From the NCBI RefSeq assembly GCF_900091725.1, contig NZ_FMBW01000094.1, forward strand, positions 1 to 64,000: DNA of 64,000 bases, read 5' to 3'. A program made the translations under genes and the position numbers. Of the stretch, positions 16,246 through 24,337 are shown piece after piece. The stretch is from Streptomyces sp. DvalAA-43 (lineage in GTDB: Bacteria > Actinomycetota > Actinomycetes > Streptomycetales > Streptomycetaceae). The stretch's first letter is position 1. The number at the start of each line of letters is the position of its first letter. The notes beneath the pieces are model-generated. The model was not told the origin of the DNA. It made no database searches and saw nothing but the letters and a program-made list of their open reading frames with translations.

Positions 16246-17187
16246 ATGGGGGCAGGGCACGACCACGGGCACACACACGGCGGGCCGCCGCCCACCGGCA
16301 CGGCCGCCGCCGCGTACAAGGGACGGCTGCGGATAGCACTCGGCATCACACTCACCGTGATGGTCGTGGAGATCGTCGGCGGTGTGCTCGCCGACTCCCT
16401 CGCGCTGGTCGCCGACGCGGCCCACATGGCGACCGACGCCCTCGGACTGGGCATGGCGCTGCTGGCGATCCACTTCGCCAACCGGCCGGCAGGGCCGAAC
16501 CGCACCTTCGGCTACGCCCGCGCCGAGATCCTCGCCGCGCTGGCCAACTGTCTGCTGCTGCTCGGTGTCGGCGGTTTCCTGCTCCTCGAAGCCGTCGAGC
16601 GCTTCATCACCCCGGCCGAGACCCGGGGCGGGCTGACGATCGCCTTCGCCCTGGTCGGCATGGTCGCCAACATGATCTCCCTCTCGCTGCTGATGCGCGG
16701 GCAGAAGGACAGCCTCAATGTGCGCGGCGCCTATCTGGAGGTGCTCGCGGACACGCTCGGCTCGTTCGCGGTGCTGATCTCGGCGGGTGTCATCCTGACC
16801 ACCGGCTGGCAGGCCGCCGACCCGATCGCCTCGCTCGTCATCGGCCTGATGATCGTGCCCCGTACGGTGAAGCTGCTCAGGGAGACGCTCAACGTGCTGC
16901 TGGAGTCGGCGCCCAAGGGGGTCGACATGGCCGAGGTACGGGCCCACATCACCGAGCTGCCCGGTGTGCTGGACGTCCACGACCTGCACGCCTGGACGAT
17001 CACCTCGGGGATGCCGGTGCTCTCCGCCCATGTGGTGGTGCGCCAGGACATGCTCGACTCGATCGGGCACGAGAAACTCCTCCATGAGCTCCAGGGCTGC
17101 CTCGGCGTCCACTTCGACGTGGAGCACTGCACCTTCCAGCTGGAGCCGAGCGGCCATGCCGAGCACGAGGCCAGGCTCTGCCACTGA
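16246..17187 (+). CDS. Cation diffusion facilitator (CDF) metal exporter
   Basis: A 313-aa CDF-family proton/metal antiporter, probably for zinc or a related divalent ion. A His-rich N-terminus (GHDHGHTHGG) precedes six predicted spans and a C-terminal cytoplasmic domain (LPGVLDVHDLHAW), typical of the ZitB/CzcD type. The TM2 site is VADAAHMATD (D57, H60, D64). In TM5 the usual His of HxxxD is Glu165, with D169 kept (LEVLADTLGS). The ATG at 16246 has GGGAGG upstream; the longer frame to 16069 lacks support. It stands alone, divergent from the CDP-alcohol block. Confidence 0.92.
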   Translation: MGAGHDHGHTHGGPPPTGTAAAAYKGRLRIALGITLTVMVVEIVGGVLADSLALVADAAHMATDALGLGMALLAIHFANRPAGPNRTFGYARAEILAALANCLLLLGVGGFLLLEAVERFITPAETRGGLTIAFALVGMVANMISLSLLMRGQKDSLNVRGAYLEVLADTLGSFAVLISAGVILTTGWQAADPIASLVIGLMIVPRTVKLLRETLNVLLESAPKGVDMAEVRAHITELPGVLDVHDLHAWTITSGMPVLSAHVVVRQDMLDSIGHEKLLHELQGCLGVHFDVEHCTFQLEPSGHAEHEARLCH

Positions 17188-17263
17188 GGCCCGTTCGGCG
17201 GGCCGTGTAGGGTATTCGCAGAGGCGTTCGGCCTCCCCGCATACGAGAGAGGAGCTGAGGTTG

Positions 17264-17332
17264 ATGACCGTCGCGAAGGCGCCTGCCCGGCGCAGCATCC
17301 GGTCCTTCCTCAACTCCCGGGTTCTCGGCTAG
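17264..17332 (+). CDS. Possible 22-aa small ORF, basic peptide
   Basis: An ATG after GAGAGAGGAGCTGAGG opens a 22-codon frame (MTVAKAPARRSIRSFLNSRV, then LG) ending in TAG. It lies in the 206-nt gap between the CDF transporter and the methyltransferase fusion. The peptide is basic with no membrane segment. The ribosome binding site is good and the peptide does not look like random GC-rich frame noise, but I cannot name a family. It could be a leader peptide for the downstream gene, which starts 61 nt later, or chance. Confidence 0.35.
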   Translation: MTVAKAPARRSIRSFLNSRVLG

Positions 17333-17393
17333 CACCCCGACTCGCACCGGGTCGATTCGTTGGCCGGAGCCCTCGTACCCAAGGGTTCCCACG

Positions 17394-18662
17394 TTGACCG
17401 ACCACGACCACGCCGTCCGTACCGAGGCGTTCTTCTCCCTTCACCACGGCCTGCCCCGGCAGAGCCCCGGCTCCGACGCCACCGTCCGGCGGCTGCTGGA
17501 GTTCGCCGGCCCGCTGCCGCACCGTCCGCGCGTCCTGGATCTGGGCTGCGGTCCCGGCCGTGCCACGCTGCTCCTCGCCGCCGAGGCGGGCGCCGAGGTG
17601 ACCGCCGTCGACCTCCATCAGCCCTTCCTCGACGAACTGCGCGCCGAGGCCGACGCGCGTGGGCTCGGCGACCGTGTCCGTACGGTCCGGGCCGACATGG
17701 CCGAGTTGTCCGGCCCCGACTTCCCCGACGGGTCGTTCGACCTCGTCTGGGCCGAGGGGTCGGCGTACCTCATCGGTTTCGACACCGCGCTGCGTGACTG
17801 GAAGCGGCTGCTCGCCCCCGGCGGCTCCCTCGTCGTCACCGAATGTGCCTGGACGACGGACGCGCCGACGGCCGAGGCGCGCGCCTTCTGGGAACAGGAG
17901 ACGTCGATGCGCCCGGTGGCGGCCCACACCGCGGCCGCCGTGGCGTCCGGCTACCACGCCCTCGGGGTGCTGGTGCAGCCCGACAGCGACTGGGACGCGT
18001 ACTACGTCCCGCTCGCCGAGCGCGTCGCGGGGGCCGACGCGTCGGCCCCCGGCATGGCGTGGGCGCTCGCGGCGACCCGCGAGGAGTTGGCCATGCGGCG
18101 CGACCACGGCACGGAGTACGGCTACGCCGGATACGTGCTGCGCCCCGCGGATCCCCGCTGGGCGGTCCGGCCGGAGACCGCGGCGGACACCGCGGCCGTG
18201 CACACGGTCAACGCCGCCGCGTTCCCGACGCCGGACGAGGCCGCTCTCGTCGACGCGCTGCGCGCCGACCCGGCGGCCTGGCTGCCCGGTCTCTCCCGGG
18301 TCGCCACCGACGGCCCGGACGGGGAGGTGGCGGCGTACGCCCTGCTGACCCGGTGCCGGGTCGGGGACACGCCCGCTCTCGCGCTGGCCCCGGTGGCGAC
18401 GGCCCCGGAGCACCAGCGCCGGGGGGCGGGGCAGGCCGTGGTGCGGGCGGTGCTCGACGCGGCCAGGCTGCGCGGCGAGTCACTCGTCCTGGTCCTCGGC
18501 CATCCCGAGTACTACCCGAGGTTCGGCTTCGTACCGGCGTCGCGGTACGGGATCCGGCCCGGCTTCGACGTCCCGGACGAGGCGATGATGGCCCTGGTAC
18601 TGGACGAATCCGTGCCGGTGCCGCAGGGCACGATCCGTTACCCGGCCGCCTTCGGCGTCTGA
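17394..18662 (+). CDS. SAM-dependent methyltransferase fused to a GNAT acetyltransferase
   Basis: A 422-aa two-domain protein. Residues 1 to about 245 are a class I methyltransferase with motif I VLDLGCGPG (47-55), an acidic VTAVDLH strand 2 end and a FDLVWAEGSAYLIGF motif IV region. Residues about 250-422 are a GNAT acetyltransferase with VATAPEHQRRGAGQAVV, the pyrophosphate-binding loop, and a C-terminal YYPRFGFVPASRYGI typical of YhbS-like N-acetyltransferases. The start is TTG with AAGGG upstream. Each domain is ordinary; substrates are unknown. A strong hairpin terminator follows the stop. Confidence 0.85.
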   Translation: MTDHDHAVRTEAFFSLHHGLPRQSPGSDATVRRLLEFAGPLPHRPRVLDLGCGPGRATLLLAAEAGAEVTAVDLHQPFLDELRAEADARGLGDRVRTVRADMAELSGPDFPDGSFDLVWAEGSAYLIGFDTALRDWKRLLAPGGSLVVTECAWTTDAPTAEARAFWEQETSMRPVAAHTAAAVASGYHALGVLVQPDSDWDAYYVPLAERVAGADASAPGMAWALAATREELAMRRDHGTEYGYAGYVLRPADPRWAVRPETAADTAAVHTVNAAAFPTPDEAALVDALRADPAAWLPGLSRVATDGPDGEVAAYALLTRCRVGDTPALALAPVATAPEHQRRGAGQAVVRAVLDAARLRGESLVLVLGHPEYYPRFGFVPASRYGIRPGFDVPDEAMMALVLDESVPVPQGTIRYPAAFGV

Positions 18663-18668
18663 CGCGCC

Positions 18669-18708
18669 GTCCGGTCCCGCCGCACCCCGTGGTGCGGCGG
18701 GACCGGAC
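18669..18708 (+). terminator. Strong 17-bp hairpin, terminator of the methyltransferase-GNAT gene
   Basis: GTCCGGTCCCGCCGCAC (18669-18685) pairs perfectly with 18692-18708 around a 6-nt loop, starting 6 nt after the stop codon at 18662. There is no U-tract, as is common for Streptomyces terminators. Confidence 0.75.
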
Positions 18709-18809
18709 ATGCCAGACCCCGAGGTGCGGACAAGCGGCTTTTGTACGGCAGACTTGACCGGAATCGACGGGACCGGCGCACCGGGCCGGGACCATAGCGA
18801 AGGATGGGT

Positions 18810-19403
18810 ATGCCGACCACACCAGCCACCGCGACGCACAGCTCGTCGAACGGCACAGCAGAAGCGATCATGCTCGAACTGGTCGACGAGGACGGCATCA
18901 CCATCGGTACGGCGGAGAAGCTCGCCGCCCATCAGCCACCCGGTCAGCTGCACCGCGCCTTCTCGGTCTTCCTCTTCGACGAGCAGGGCCGGCTGCTGCT
19001 CCAGCGCCGCGCGCTCGGCAAGTACCACTCCCCCGGTGTCTGGTCGAACACCTGCTGCGGCCACCCCTACCCCGGCGAGGCGCCCTTCGCCGCCGCCGCC
19101 CGGCGCACCCATGAGGAGCTGGGGATCTCGCCCTCGCTGCTGGCCGAGGCCGGCACGGTCCGCTACAACCACCCCGACCCGGCCTCCGGGCTGGTGGAGC
19201 AGGAGTTCAACCACCTCTTCGTGGGAATGGCCCAGGACGAGCTGCGGCCCGACCCGGAGGAGGTCGGCGAGACCGCGTTCGTGACGGCCGACGAGCTCGC
19301 CGAGCGGCACGCCAAGGCGCCGTTCTCGGCCTGGTTCATGACGGTGCTGGACGCCGCGCGTCCGGCGATCAGGGAGCTGACCGGGCCGTCCGCCGGCTGG
19401 TGA
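18810..19403 (+). CDS. idi: Isopentenyl-diphosphate delta-isomerase, type 1
   Basis: A 197-aa Nudix-fold isomerase interconverting IPP and DMAPP. The catalytic Cys motif is SNTCCGHPYPGE and the catalytic Glu region is VEQEFNHLFVG, with YNHPDP before it, matching E. coli Idi architecture with a short N-terminal extension. I prefer the ATG at 18810. The upstream ATG at 18804 sits directly on the GAAGG ribosome binding site. The gene lies close to the hopanoid and ispG genes, which suggests it balances C5 units for that pathway. It converges with the HATPase gene. Confidence 0.95.
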   Translation: MPTTPATATHSSSNGTAEAIMLELVDEDGITIGTAEKLAAHQPPGQLHRAFSVFLFDEQGRLLLQRRALGKYHSPGVWSNTCCGHPYPGEAPFAAAARRTHEELGISPSLLAEAGTVRYNHPDPASGLVEQEFNHLFVGMAQDELRPDPEEVGETAFVTADELAERHAKAPFSAWFMTVLDAARPAIRELTGPSAGW

Positions 19404-19451
19404 CGGGCGGACGGCACCGGCTGCATCCGCGGCCGGGGCCCCTCCGGCCGG

Positions 19452-19907
19452 TCAGGGGCGAGGGCTCAGCGGCAGCGCCGCCCAGATGATCTTTCCGCCG
19501 CCTGCGGTGTGCTCCACATCGCAGGCTCCGCCCGCTTCCCGGGTGATCTCGCGGACCAGCAGCAGACCGCGCCCGCCGGTCTGGGCGTGGTCCGTCTCCA
19601 GGGCCGTCGGCCGGTAGGGGTGGTTGTCCTCGACGGACACCCTGATCCATTCCTCGCCGACGGCCACTTCGACGGCGAGCTCCGGCGAGAGCAGCGCGGC
19701 ATGCTTCACCGCGTTGGTGACCAGCTCGGAGACGATGAGCAGCAGCCCCTCGGTGACGTCCTCGTCGAGCGGCACGCCCTGGCGTTCCAGCAGGTCGCGC
19801 ACCGCGTGCCGGGCCTGCGGGACGGAGACGTCCACGGCCGGGGCGGTGAACCGCCAGACTCCCTCGTACGACACGGGCCGGGCGGGGACACTCCCGCGGC
19901 TCTCCAT
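19452..19907 (-). CDS. HATPase-domain ATP-binding protein (anti-sigma/SpoIIAB-like)
   Basis: A 151-aa single-domain histidine-kinase-like ATPase of the type very common in Streptomyces, related to SpoIIAB/RsbW anti-sigma kinases. The N-box is VSELVTNAVKHAA, the G1 segment is SVEDNHPYRP and the G2 segment is TGGRGLLLVREITRE, so ATP binding looks intact. I start it at the ATG at 19907 (MESRGSVPARPVSYEGVWRF); a longer in-frame extension exists but looks non-conserved. The partner is unknown, and no sigma or antagonist gene is adjacent. Confidence 0.8.
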   Translation of the reverse strand: MESRGSVPARPVSYEGVWRFTAPAVDVSVPQARHAVRDLLERQGVPLDEDVTEGLLLIVSELVTNAVKHAALLSPELAVEVAVGEEWIRVSVEDNHPYRPTALETDHAQTGGRGLLLVREITREAGGACDVEHTAGGGKIIWAALPLSPRP

Positions 19908-20042
19908 AGTCCGGTACCCGCTCTCCACTCGGTGGTGACTGCACGTCGAGTACAGAGTGCGGGGCGTAGTCGGTCCGGGCCGGGTCACTGAACAGAAGTC
20001 GACCCCTATCGACGTATTCCGACCGGACAGAACCTGAAGAAC

Positions 20043-20666
20043 CTAACCTTCCGACCGCTTCTGCTCGTCTTGCCGGGATGGGTCGGTCAGCTCTCCGGTC
20101 ACCCTCTGTTCCGAGACCACCGAGACGATACGGCGGCCGCCCACTCCCATGGCGATCAGGCCGAGCCCGTCGAAGAGCAGCACCAGCGAGAAGAAGAGGC
20201 CCAGGACGTAGAGACTGCTGTGCGGCCAGTCGAAGAGCACCAGCAGCCCCAGCAGCAGGCCGAAGGCGCCCTGCAGCAGCGTCCAGCCGAACTGTGGCCC
20301 GCGTACCACGACACTGCCCACGAGACGGAACACCCCGCCGGTCAGGAAGAGCAGCGCGGCGAACATGGTCAGCGCCTCGGCGGTGCCCTGCGGATGGCGG
20401 ATGACGACGATTCCGGCGGCGATGTTCAGCGCCGCCACCACGACGCCCAGCCAGAAGAAATCGCTGCCGCGGGAGTCGATGGCGTGCAGCAGTCCGACGA
20501 TGCCGCCGATCAGCAGCAGCCAGCCGAACAGGAGCATCGAGGTCAGCGTCGCGACGCCGGTGTAGACGAGACCGACGATGCCGGCCACGACGAGAAGGGT
20601 GCCGAGCAGGGCGAGCCGGCCGAAACTGCGGCTCAGCCTCCTGCCCTCGGTTGCGGGATCGGCCAC
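20043..20666 (-). CDS. HdeD/DUF308 family membrane protein
   Basis: A 207-aa protein with six closely spaced hydrophobic segments and short loops (LALLGTLLVVAGIVGLVY, MLLFGWLLLIGGIVGLLHAI, LFLTGGVFRLVGSVVV and others), the layout of the HdeD family. HdeD is tied to acid stress in enterobacteria, but in actinobacteria the role is unknown. The charged C-terminal tail (TDPSRQDEQKRSEG) is cytoplasmic by the positive-inside rule. It starts with GTG. It is probably monocistronic and divergent from the enoyl-CoA hydratase gene. Confidence 0.8.
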   Translation of the reverse strand: MADPATEGRRLSRSFGRLALLGTLLVVAGIVGLVYTGVATLTSMLLFGWLLLIGGIVGLLHAIDSRGSDFFWLGVVVAALNIAAGIVVIRHPQGTAEALTMFAALLFLTGGVFRLVGSVVVRGPQFGWTLLQGAFGLLLGLLVLFDWPHSSLYVLGLFFSLVLLFDGLGLIAMGVGGRRIVSVVSEQRVTGELTDPSRQDEQKRSEG

Positions 20667-20746
20667 GGGAAGCTCCTCACGGTGCGTGCCTGGTCGGCGA
20701 CCCCTTCTTGATCATAGGTTCGAACCGTACGGATAGCATCCGGCGC

Positions 20747-21505
20747 ATGGACCGTACCGAGCCCGGACTCGAACACACCGTCGCGGACGGCGTCGCCACC
20801 GTCGTCATCGGCAACCCCGCCAAACGGAATGCCATGACCGCCGCGATGTGGGGCGCGCTGCCCGTCCTGCTGGAGCGGCTGGCGGCCGACCCCGCGGTCC
20901 GGGTGCTGGTGCTGACGGGCGCCGGGGACACCTTCTGCGCCGGTGCGGACATCGCCTCGCTCCGGGACCCGGGGACGGATCCGCAGGCACTCGCCGTGGC
21001 GGCCGAGGAGGCGCTGGCGGCGTTCCCCCGGCCGACGCTCGCGGCCATCCGGGGCTACTGCGTGGGCGGGGGCAGCCAGCTGGCGGCCGCCTGCGATCTG
21101 CGGTTCGCCGAGGAGGGCGCGTCCTTCGGTGTCACGCCGGCCAAGCTCGGTGTCGTGTACGCCGCGGCGTCGACCCGGCGGCTGGTGGCGCTGACCGGCC
21201 CGGCCACGGCGAAGCATCTGCTGTTCTCCGGCGAGCTGATCGACACCGCGCGGGCGCTGCGTGCCGGTCTGGTCGACGAGGTGCTGCCGGCCGGCGGGCT
21301 GGACGAGCGGGTCGACGCGTATGTGCGGACCCTGGTGGCCCGCTCGGGGCTGACGCAGGCGGCGGCGAAGGAGTTCGCCACCGGGCGCGATGACCGGGAC
21401 GCGTACTGGGCGGAGCAGGCGCGGCGCAGCGGCGACACCGCCGAGGGGGCCGCCGCCTTCCTGGAGCGGCGCGCGCCGCGCTTCACCTGGACGACCGGGC
21501 CGTGA
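20747..21505 (+). CDS. Enoyl-CoA hydratase/isomerase family protein
   Basis: A 252-aa crotonase-fold protein. The CoA-binding and oxyanion-hole segments are NPAKRNAMT, GAGDTFCAGADIASL and the second glycine-rich AIRGYCVGGGSQLAAACDLRFA. In the last, the catalytic Glu positions of true hydratases are not clearly kept (GVTPAKLGVVYAAASTRRL), so it may be an isomerase or hydrolase-type crotonase. The ATG at 20747 is the natural start. It is a single gene, convergent with the DJ-1 gene, with 11 nt between stops. Confidence 0.85.
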   Translation: MDRTEPGLEHTVADGVATVVIGNPAKRNAMTAAMWGALPVLLERLAADPAVRVLVLTGAGDTFCAGADIASLRDPGTDPQALAVAAEEALAAFPRPTLAAIRGYCVGGGSQLAAACDLRFAEEGASFGVTPAKLGVVYAAASTRRLVALTGPATAKHLLFSGELIDTARALRAGLVDEVLPAGGLDERVDAYVRTLVARSGLTQAAAKEFATGRDDRDAYWAEQARRSGDTAEGAAAFLERRAPRFTWTTGP

Positions 21506-21516
21506 CGGCCGGTGCC

Positions 21517-22152
21517 CTACTGGAGCAGGTAGTGGCGCTGGGCCCGGAACTTCTCGACCATGGACGCCGGGGCCTTCTCCGGTGAGCCCGCGTCGTAGGG
21601 CGGCTGCGGGTCGTACTCGGTCAGCAGCTGTACGGCCTGGGCGTGTTCGTCGCCCGCGATCCGGCCGGCCAGGGTGAGCCCCATGTCGATGCCGGACGAG
21701 ACGCCCGCCGCGGTGACGTACTTGCCGTCGATGACGACCCGCTCGCTGGTCGGCTCGGCGCCGAGCTCCTCCAGTACGTCCAGCAGCAGCCAGTGCGACG
21801 TGGCCCGCCGGCCCGTCAGCAGTCCGGCCGCGGCGAGCAGCAGCGAGCCGGTGCAGACGGAGGTGGTCCAGGTGCTGGTGGCGTCGGCGGTGCGCAGCCA
21901 GCCGAGCAGCGCCTCGTTCTCCATCTGGTCGCGCTGGCCGGGGCCTCCGGGCACGATGACCACGTCGGGTGCCGGTACGTCGGCGAAGGCACGCTCGACG
22001 ACGAGCGTGAGGGTGCCGGTGTCGTTGCGCACGGGTCCGGGCCGCTCGGCGACGAACACGGTCTCGGCGCCGGGGGTGCGGGCGAGCATCTCGTGGGGGC
22101 CCACCGCGTCGAGTGCGGTGAAGCGGTCGAAGAGGACGATGGCGATCTGCAT
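21517..22152 (-). CDS. DJ-1/PfpI family protein (isonitrile hydratase-like)
   Basis: A 211-aa class I glutamine amidotransferase-like domain protein. The nucleophile elbow is SVCTGSLLLAAAGLL with C100, followed by RRATSHW, and TAAGVSSGIDMGL, the pattern of isonitrile hydratase InhA and related DJ-1 proteins. Glu in the N-terminal segment (DAVGPHEML) fits the acid that activates the cysteine. The gene follows the GlxA-like regulator by 24 nt on the same strand and is likely co-transcribed. The substrate cannot be read from sequence. Confidence 0.85.
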   Translation of the reverse strand: MQIAIVLFDRFTALDAVGPHEMLARTPGAETVFVAERPGPVRNDTGTLTLVVERAFADVPAPDVVIVPGGPGQRDQMENEALLGWLRTADATSTWTTSVCTGSLLLAAAGLLTGRRATSHWLLLDVLEELGAEPTSERVVIDGKYVTAAGVSSGIDMGLTLAGRIAGDEHAQAVQLLTEYDPQPPYDAGSPEKAPASMVEKFRAQRHYLLQ

Positions 22153-22176
22153 GGGTTCCCTTTCGTGGTCGGGCGG

Positions 22177-23172
22177 TCAGTCGGTGACGGGACGGCCGTT
22201 CGTGATCGGCCGGTCGGCGGCGGGATGGGGGCGGAAGCGCCGGCGGTACTCGGTGGGAGCGGTGCCCAGCGCCTTGACGAACGCGCGGCGCATCGCCTCC
22301 GGGGTGCCGTAGCCGCAGGCGCGCGAGATGCCGGTGACACCGTCGGTGGTCTCCTCCAGCAGCCTGCGGGCCTGTTCGAGGCGTACGCGGTCGACGTACC
22401 GGCCCGGTGTGAGGCCCGTCTCGGCGTGGAAGGCGCGTGCGAAGTGACGGGGCGAGAGGCGGGCGCGTGCGGCGAGCGCCTCGACGCAGAGGTCCGCTCC
22501 GGGGTTCTCGGTGATCCAGTGCTGGACCTCGCGCAGCGGTTCGCGCCGGGCGGTCTGCGCGGTGAGCTGGGCGCTGAACTGGGCCTGGTTGCCGGGCCTG
22601 CGCAGAAAGACCACGAGGTGCCGGGCGATGGTGAGCGCGATGTCCCTGCCGTGGTCCTCCTCGACGAGGGCGAGGGCCAGGTCGATCCCCGCGGTGACCC
22701 CCGCGGAGGTCGCCAGCCTGCCGTCGCGCACGAAGATCGGGTCCGGGTCGACCTCGACGGCCGGGTGGTCGCGGGCGAGCTGCTCGCAGACCGTCCAGTG
22801 CGTGGTCACCCGGTGTCCGTCGAGCAGTCCGGCCCCGGCGAGCAGCAGGGCTCCGGTGCAGACGGAGACGAGCCGTTCGGCGTGCGGGGCGTGCTCCCGC
22901 AGCCAGTCGACGAGCGCCGGGTCGGGGGCGCGGGTGCCTTCGCCGCCGGGCACGAGGAGGGTGTGGGGCGGTTCGGCGTCGGCGAGCCGTCCGTCGGGGA
23001 CGAGGGTCAGGCCGCTGCAGGTGCGGACCGGGGCGCCGTCGAGCGAGGCGGTGCGCGATTCGTACCCGGCCCCGGGGAAGCGGGAGGCCCCGGCGAAGAC
23101 CTCCACCGGCCCGGTCACATCGAGGCTCTGGACACCGTCGTAGAGGACGACGAGTACGGATCGCTGCGTCAT
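22177..23172 (-). CDS. GlxA-family AraC-type transcriptional regulator with DJ-1-like domain
   Basis: A 331-aa protein. Residues about 1-180 are a DJ-1/PfpI-like domain (LYDGVQSLDVTGPVEVF, SVCTGALLLAGAGLLDGHRVTTHW). The C-terminus is an AraC double helix-turn-helix (LSPRHFARAFHAETGLTPGRYV, GISRACGYGTPEAMRRAF). This is the GlxA architecture, thought to sense small metabolites. I start it at the ATG at 23172 (MTQRSVLVVLYDG), not the longer frame. It probably controls itself and the adjacent DJ-1 enzyme. It diverges from the SCO6745-family gene, whose start is 170 nt away. Confidence 0.9.
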   Translation of the reverse strand: MTQRSVLVVLYDGVQSLDVTGPVEVFAGASRFPGAGYESRTASLDGAPVRTCSGLTLVPDGRLADAEPPHTLLVPGGEGTRAPDPALVDWLREHAPHAERLVSVCTGALLLAGAGLLDGHRVTTHWTVCEQLARDHPAVEVDPDPIFVRDGRLATSAGVTAGIDLALALVEEDHGRDIALTIARHLVVFLRRPGNQAQFSAQLTAQTARREPLREVQHWITENPGADLCVEALAARARLSPRHFARAFHAETGLTPGRYVDRVRLEQARRLLEETTDGVTGISRACGYGTPEAMRRAFVKALGTAPTEYRRRFRPHPAADRPITNGRPVTD

Positions 23173-23341
23173 GCATGTCATCCTGGTCGGCCCGGATGAT
23201 GGCCGCAATGACGAGAAACCCACCTTCCCTGCCATCTCGCGGCCGTGCCGGCTTCGGCGCCGCCCGGGGATTCCGGCCGTGCCCAGCAGTCGGTGCCGCC
23301 CAGGGATACCAGCCGTACCGACCAGTCAGTACTGTGCCCTC

Positions 23342-24205
23342 ATGAGTACTCTGCCGCCTCGCGCCGGACGCCGCTGCCACAACGCCGTCAACCCGCTGCA
23401 CTCGACGATCTACTTCTCCCCCGACCTCGGCAAGGAGCTCGGGGAACTGGGCATCGAAGACTCCAACGCCGTGTACTTCGCCACGCGTTCGGCGGCGATG
23501 GGTGCCGTCGGTCCGGGCACGGTCACCGCGGCGTTCTACAACTTCAACCACGACCACGTGGCCCGGCACCTGCCCGCCGTGTGGTCCGTCGCCTCGCCGC
23601 AGGCGGTCCTGGACGCCCGGCTGCGCGCCGTCGACACCACCCTGCGGCGGCTGCTGGGCGAGGAGGTGATCGCCTCCCCGGAACTGGCCGAGGCCGCCGG
23701 GCTGGCGCTGCGCGCGGCCGAGGGGTGCACCCGACACGCCCGGCCGCTCTACGCCGCCCATGCCGATCTCCCGGTGCCCGAGCAGCCGCATCTGGCGTAC
23801 TGGCACGCCGGCGCGCTGCTGCGCGAACACCGCGGCGACGGCCATATCGCCGCCCTGCTGACCGCCGGACTCGACCCGCTGGAGGCGCTGGTCAGCCACA
23901 CGGCGACCGGTAAGGGGATGTCCCCGCGCTGGATACTCGCCACCCGCGGCTGGGGCAGCGACGACTGGGACGCGGCCTGCGAACGACTGCGCGGGCGCGG
24001 ACTCCTGGACGCCGAGGGCGAGCTGACGGAGGCGGGCATCGCGCTCCGGACGGAGCTGGAGGAGGCCACGGACCGGATGGACGCGGCCCCGTACGAGCAT
24101 CTGGGCGCGGCGGGCGTGGAGCGGCTGACCGAGCTGACGCGGGGGTTCCTGTTCACCGCGGCGTCGGCGGGCGCGTTCCCCGAGGACCTGATGGGCAAGG
24201 GCTGA
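23342..24205 (+). CDS. SCO6745-family protein (winged-helix-like, function unknown)
   Basis: A 287-aa protein starting at ATG 23342 (MSTLPPRAGRRCHNAVNPLHST). I recognise it as the family named after S. coelicolor SCO6745. A C-terminal segment, RWILATRGWGSDDWDAACERLRGRGLLDAEGELTEAG, looks like a winged helix of MarR-type proteins. The N-terminal part (YFSPDLGKELGELGI, FYNFNHDHVARHLP) has no assigned activity. It is monocistronic and followed by a 12-bp hairpin terminator. No function is proposed. Confidence 0.75.
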   Translation: MSTLPPRAGRRCHNAVNPLHSTIYFSPDLGKELGELGIEDSNAVYFATRSAAMGAVGPGTVTAAFYNFNHDHVARHLPAVWSVASPQAVLDARLRAVDTTLRRLLGEEVIASPELAEAAGLALRAAEGCTRHARPLYAAHADLPVPEQPHLAYWHAGALLREHRGDGHIAALLTAGLDPLEALVSHTATGKGMSPRWILATRGWGSDDWDAACERLRGRGLLDAEGELTEAGIALRTELEEATDRMDAAPYEHLGAAGVERLTELTRGFLFTAASAGAFPEDLMGKG

Positions 24206-24226
24206 GCCGCCGTCCGGCCGACAACG

Positions 24227-24258
24227 GGGTGGCCGGGCGACACGGCGCCCGGCCACCC
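24227..24258 (+). terminator. 12-bp hairpin terminator after the SCO6745-family gene
   Basis: GGGTGGCCGGGC (24227-24238) and its reverse complement (24247-24258) flank an 8-nt loop, 21 nt after the stop. It lies ahead of tex, so it separates the two plus-strand transcription units. Confidence 0.65.
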
Positions 24259-24337
24259 GGCACAATGCAGGCGAAGGGGCCCCGCCCCGGCATGCACAGC
24301 CAGTAGAGCCAGTACGAGAAGGCGAGTCGGTAGAACC

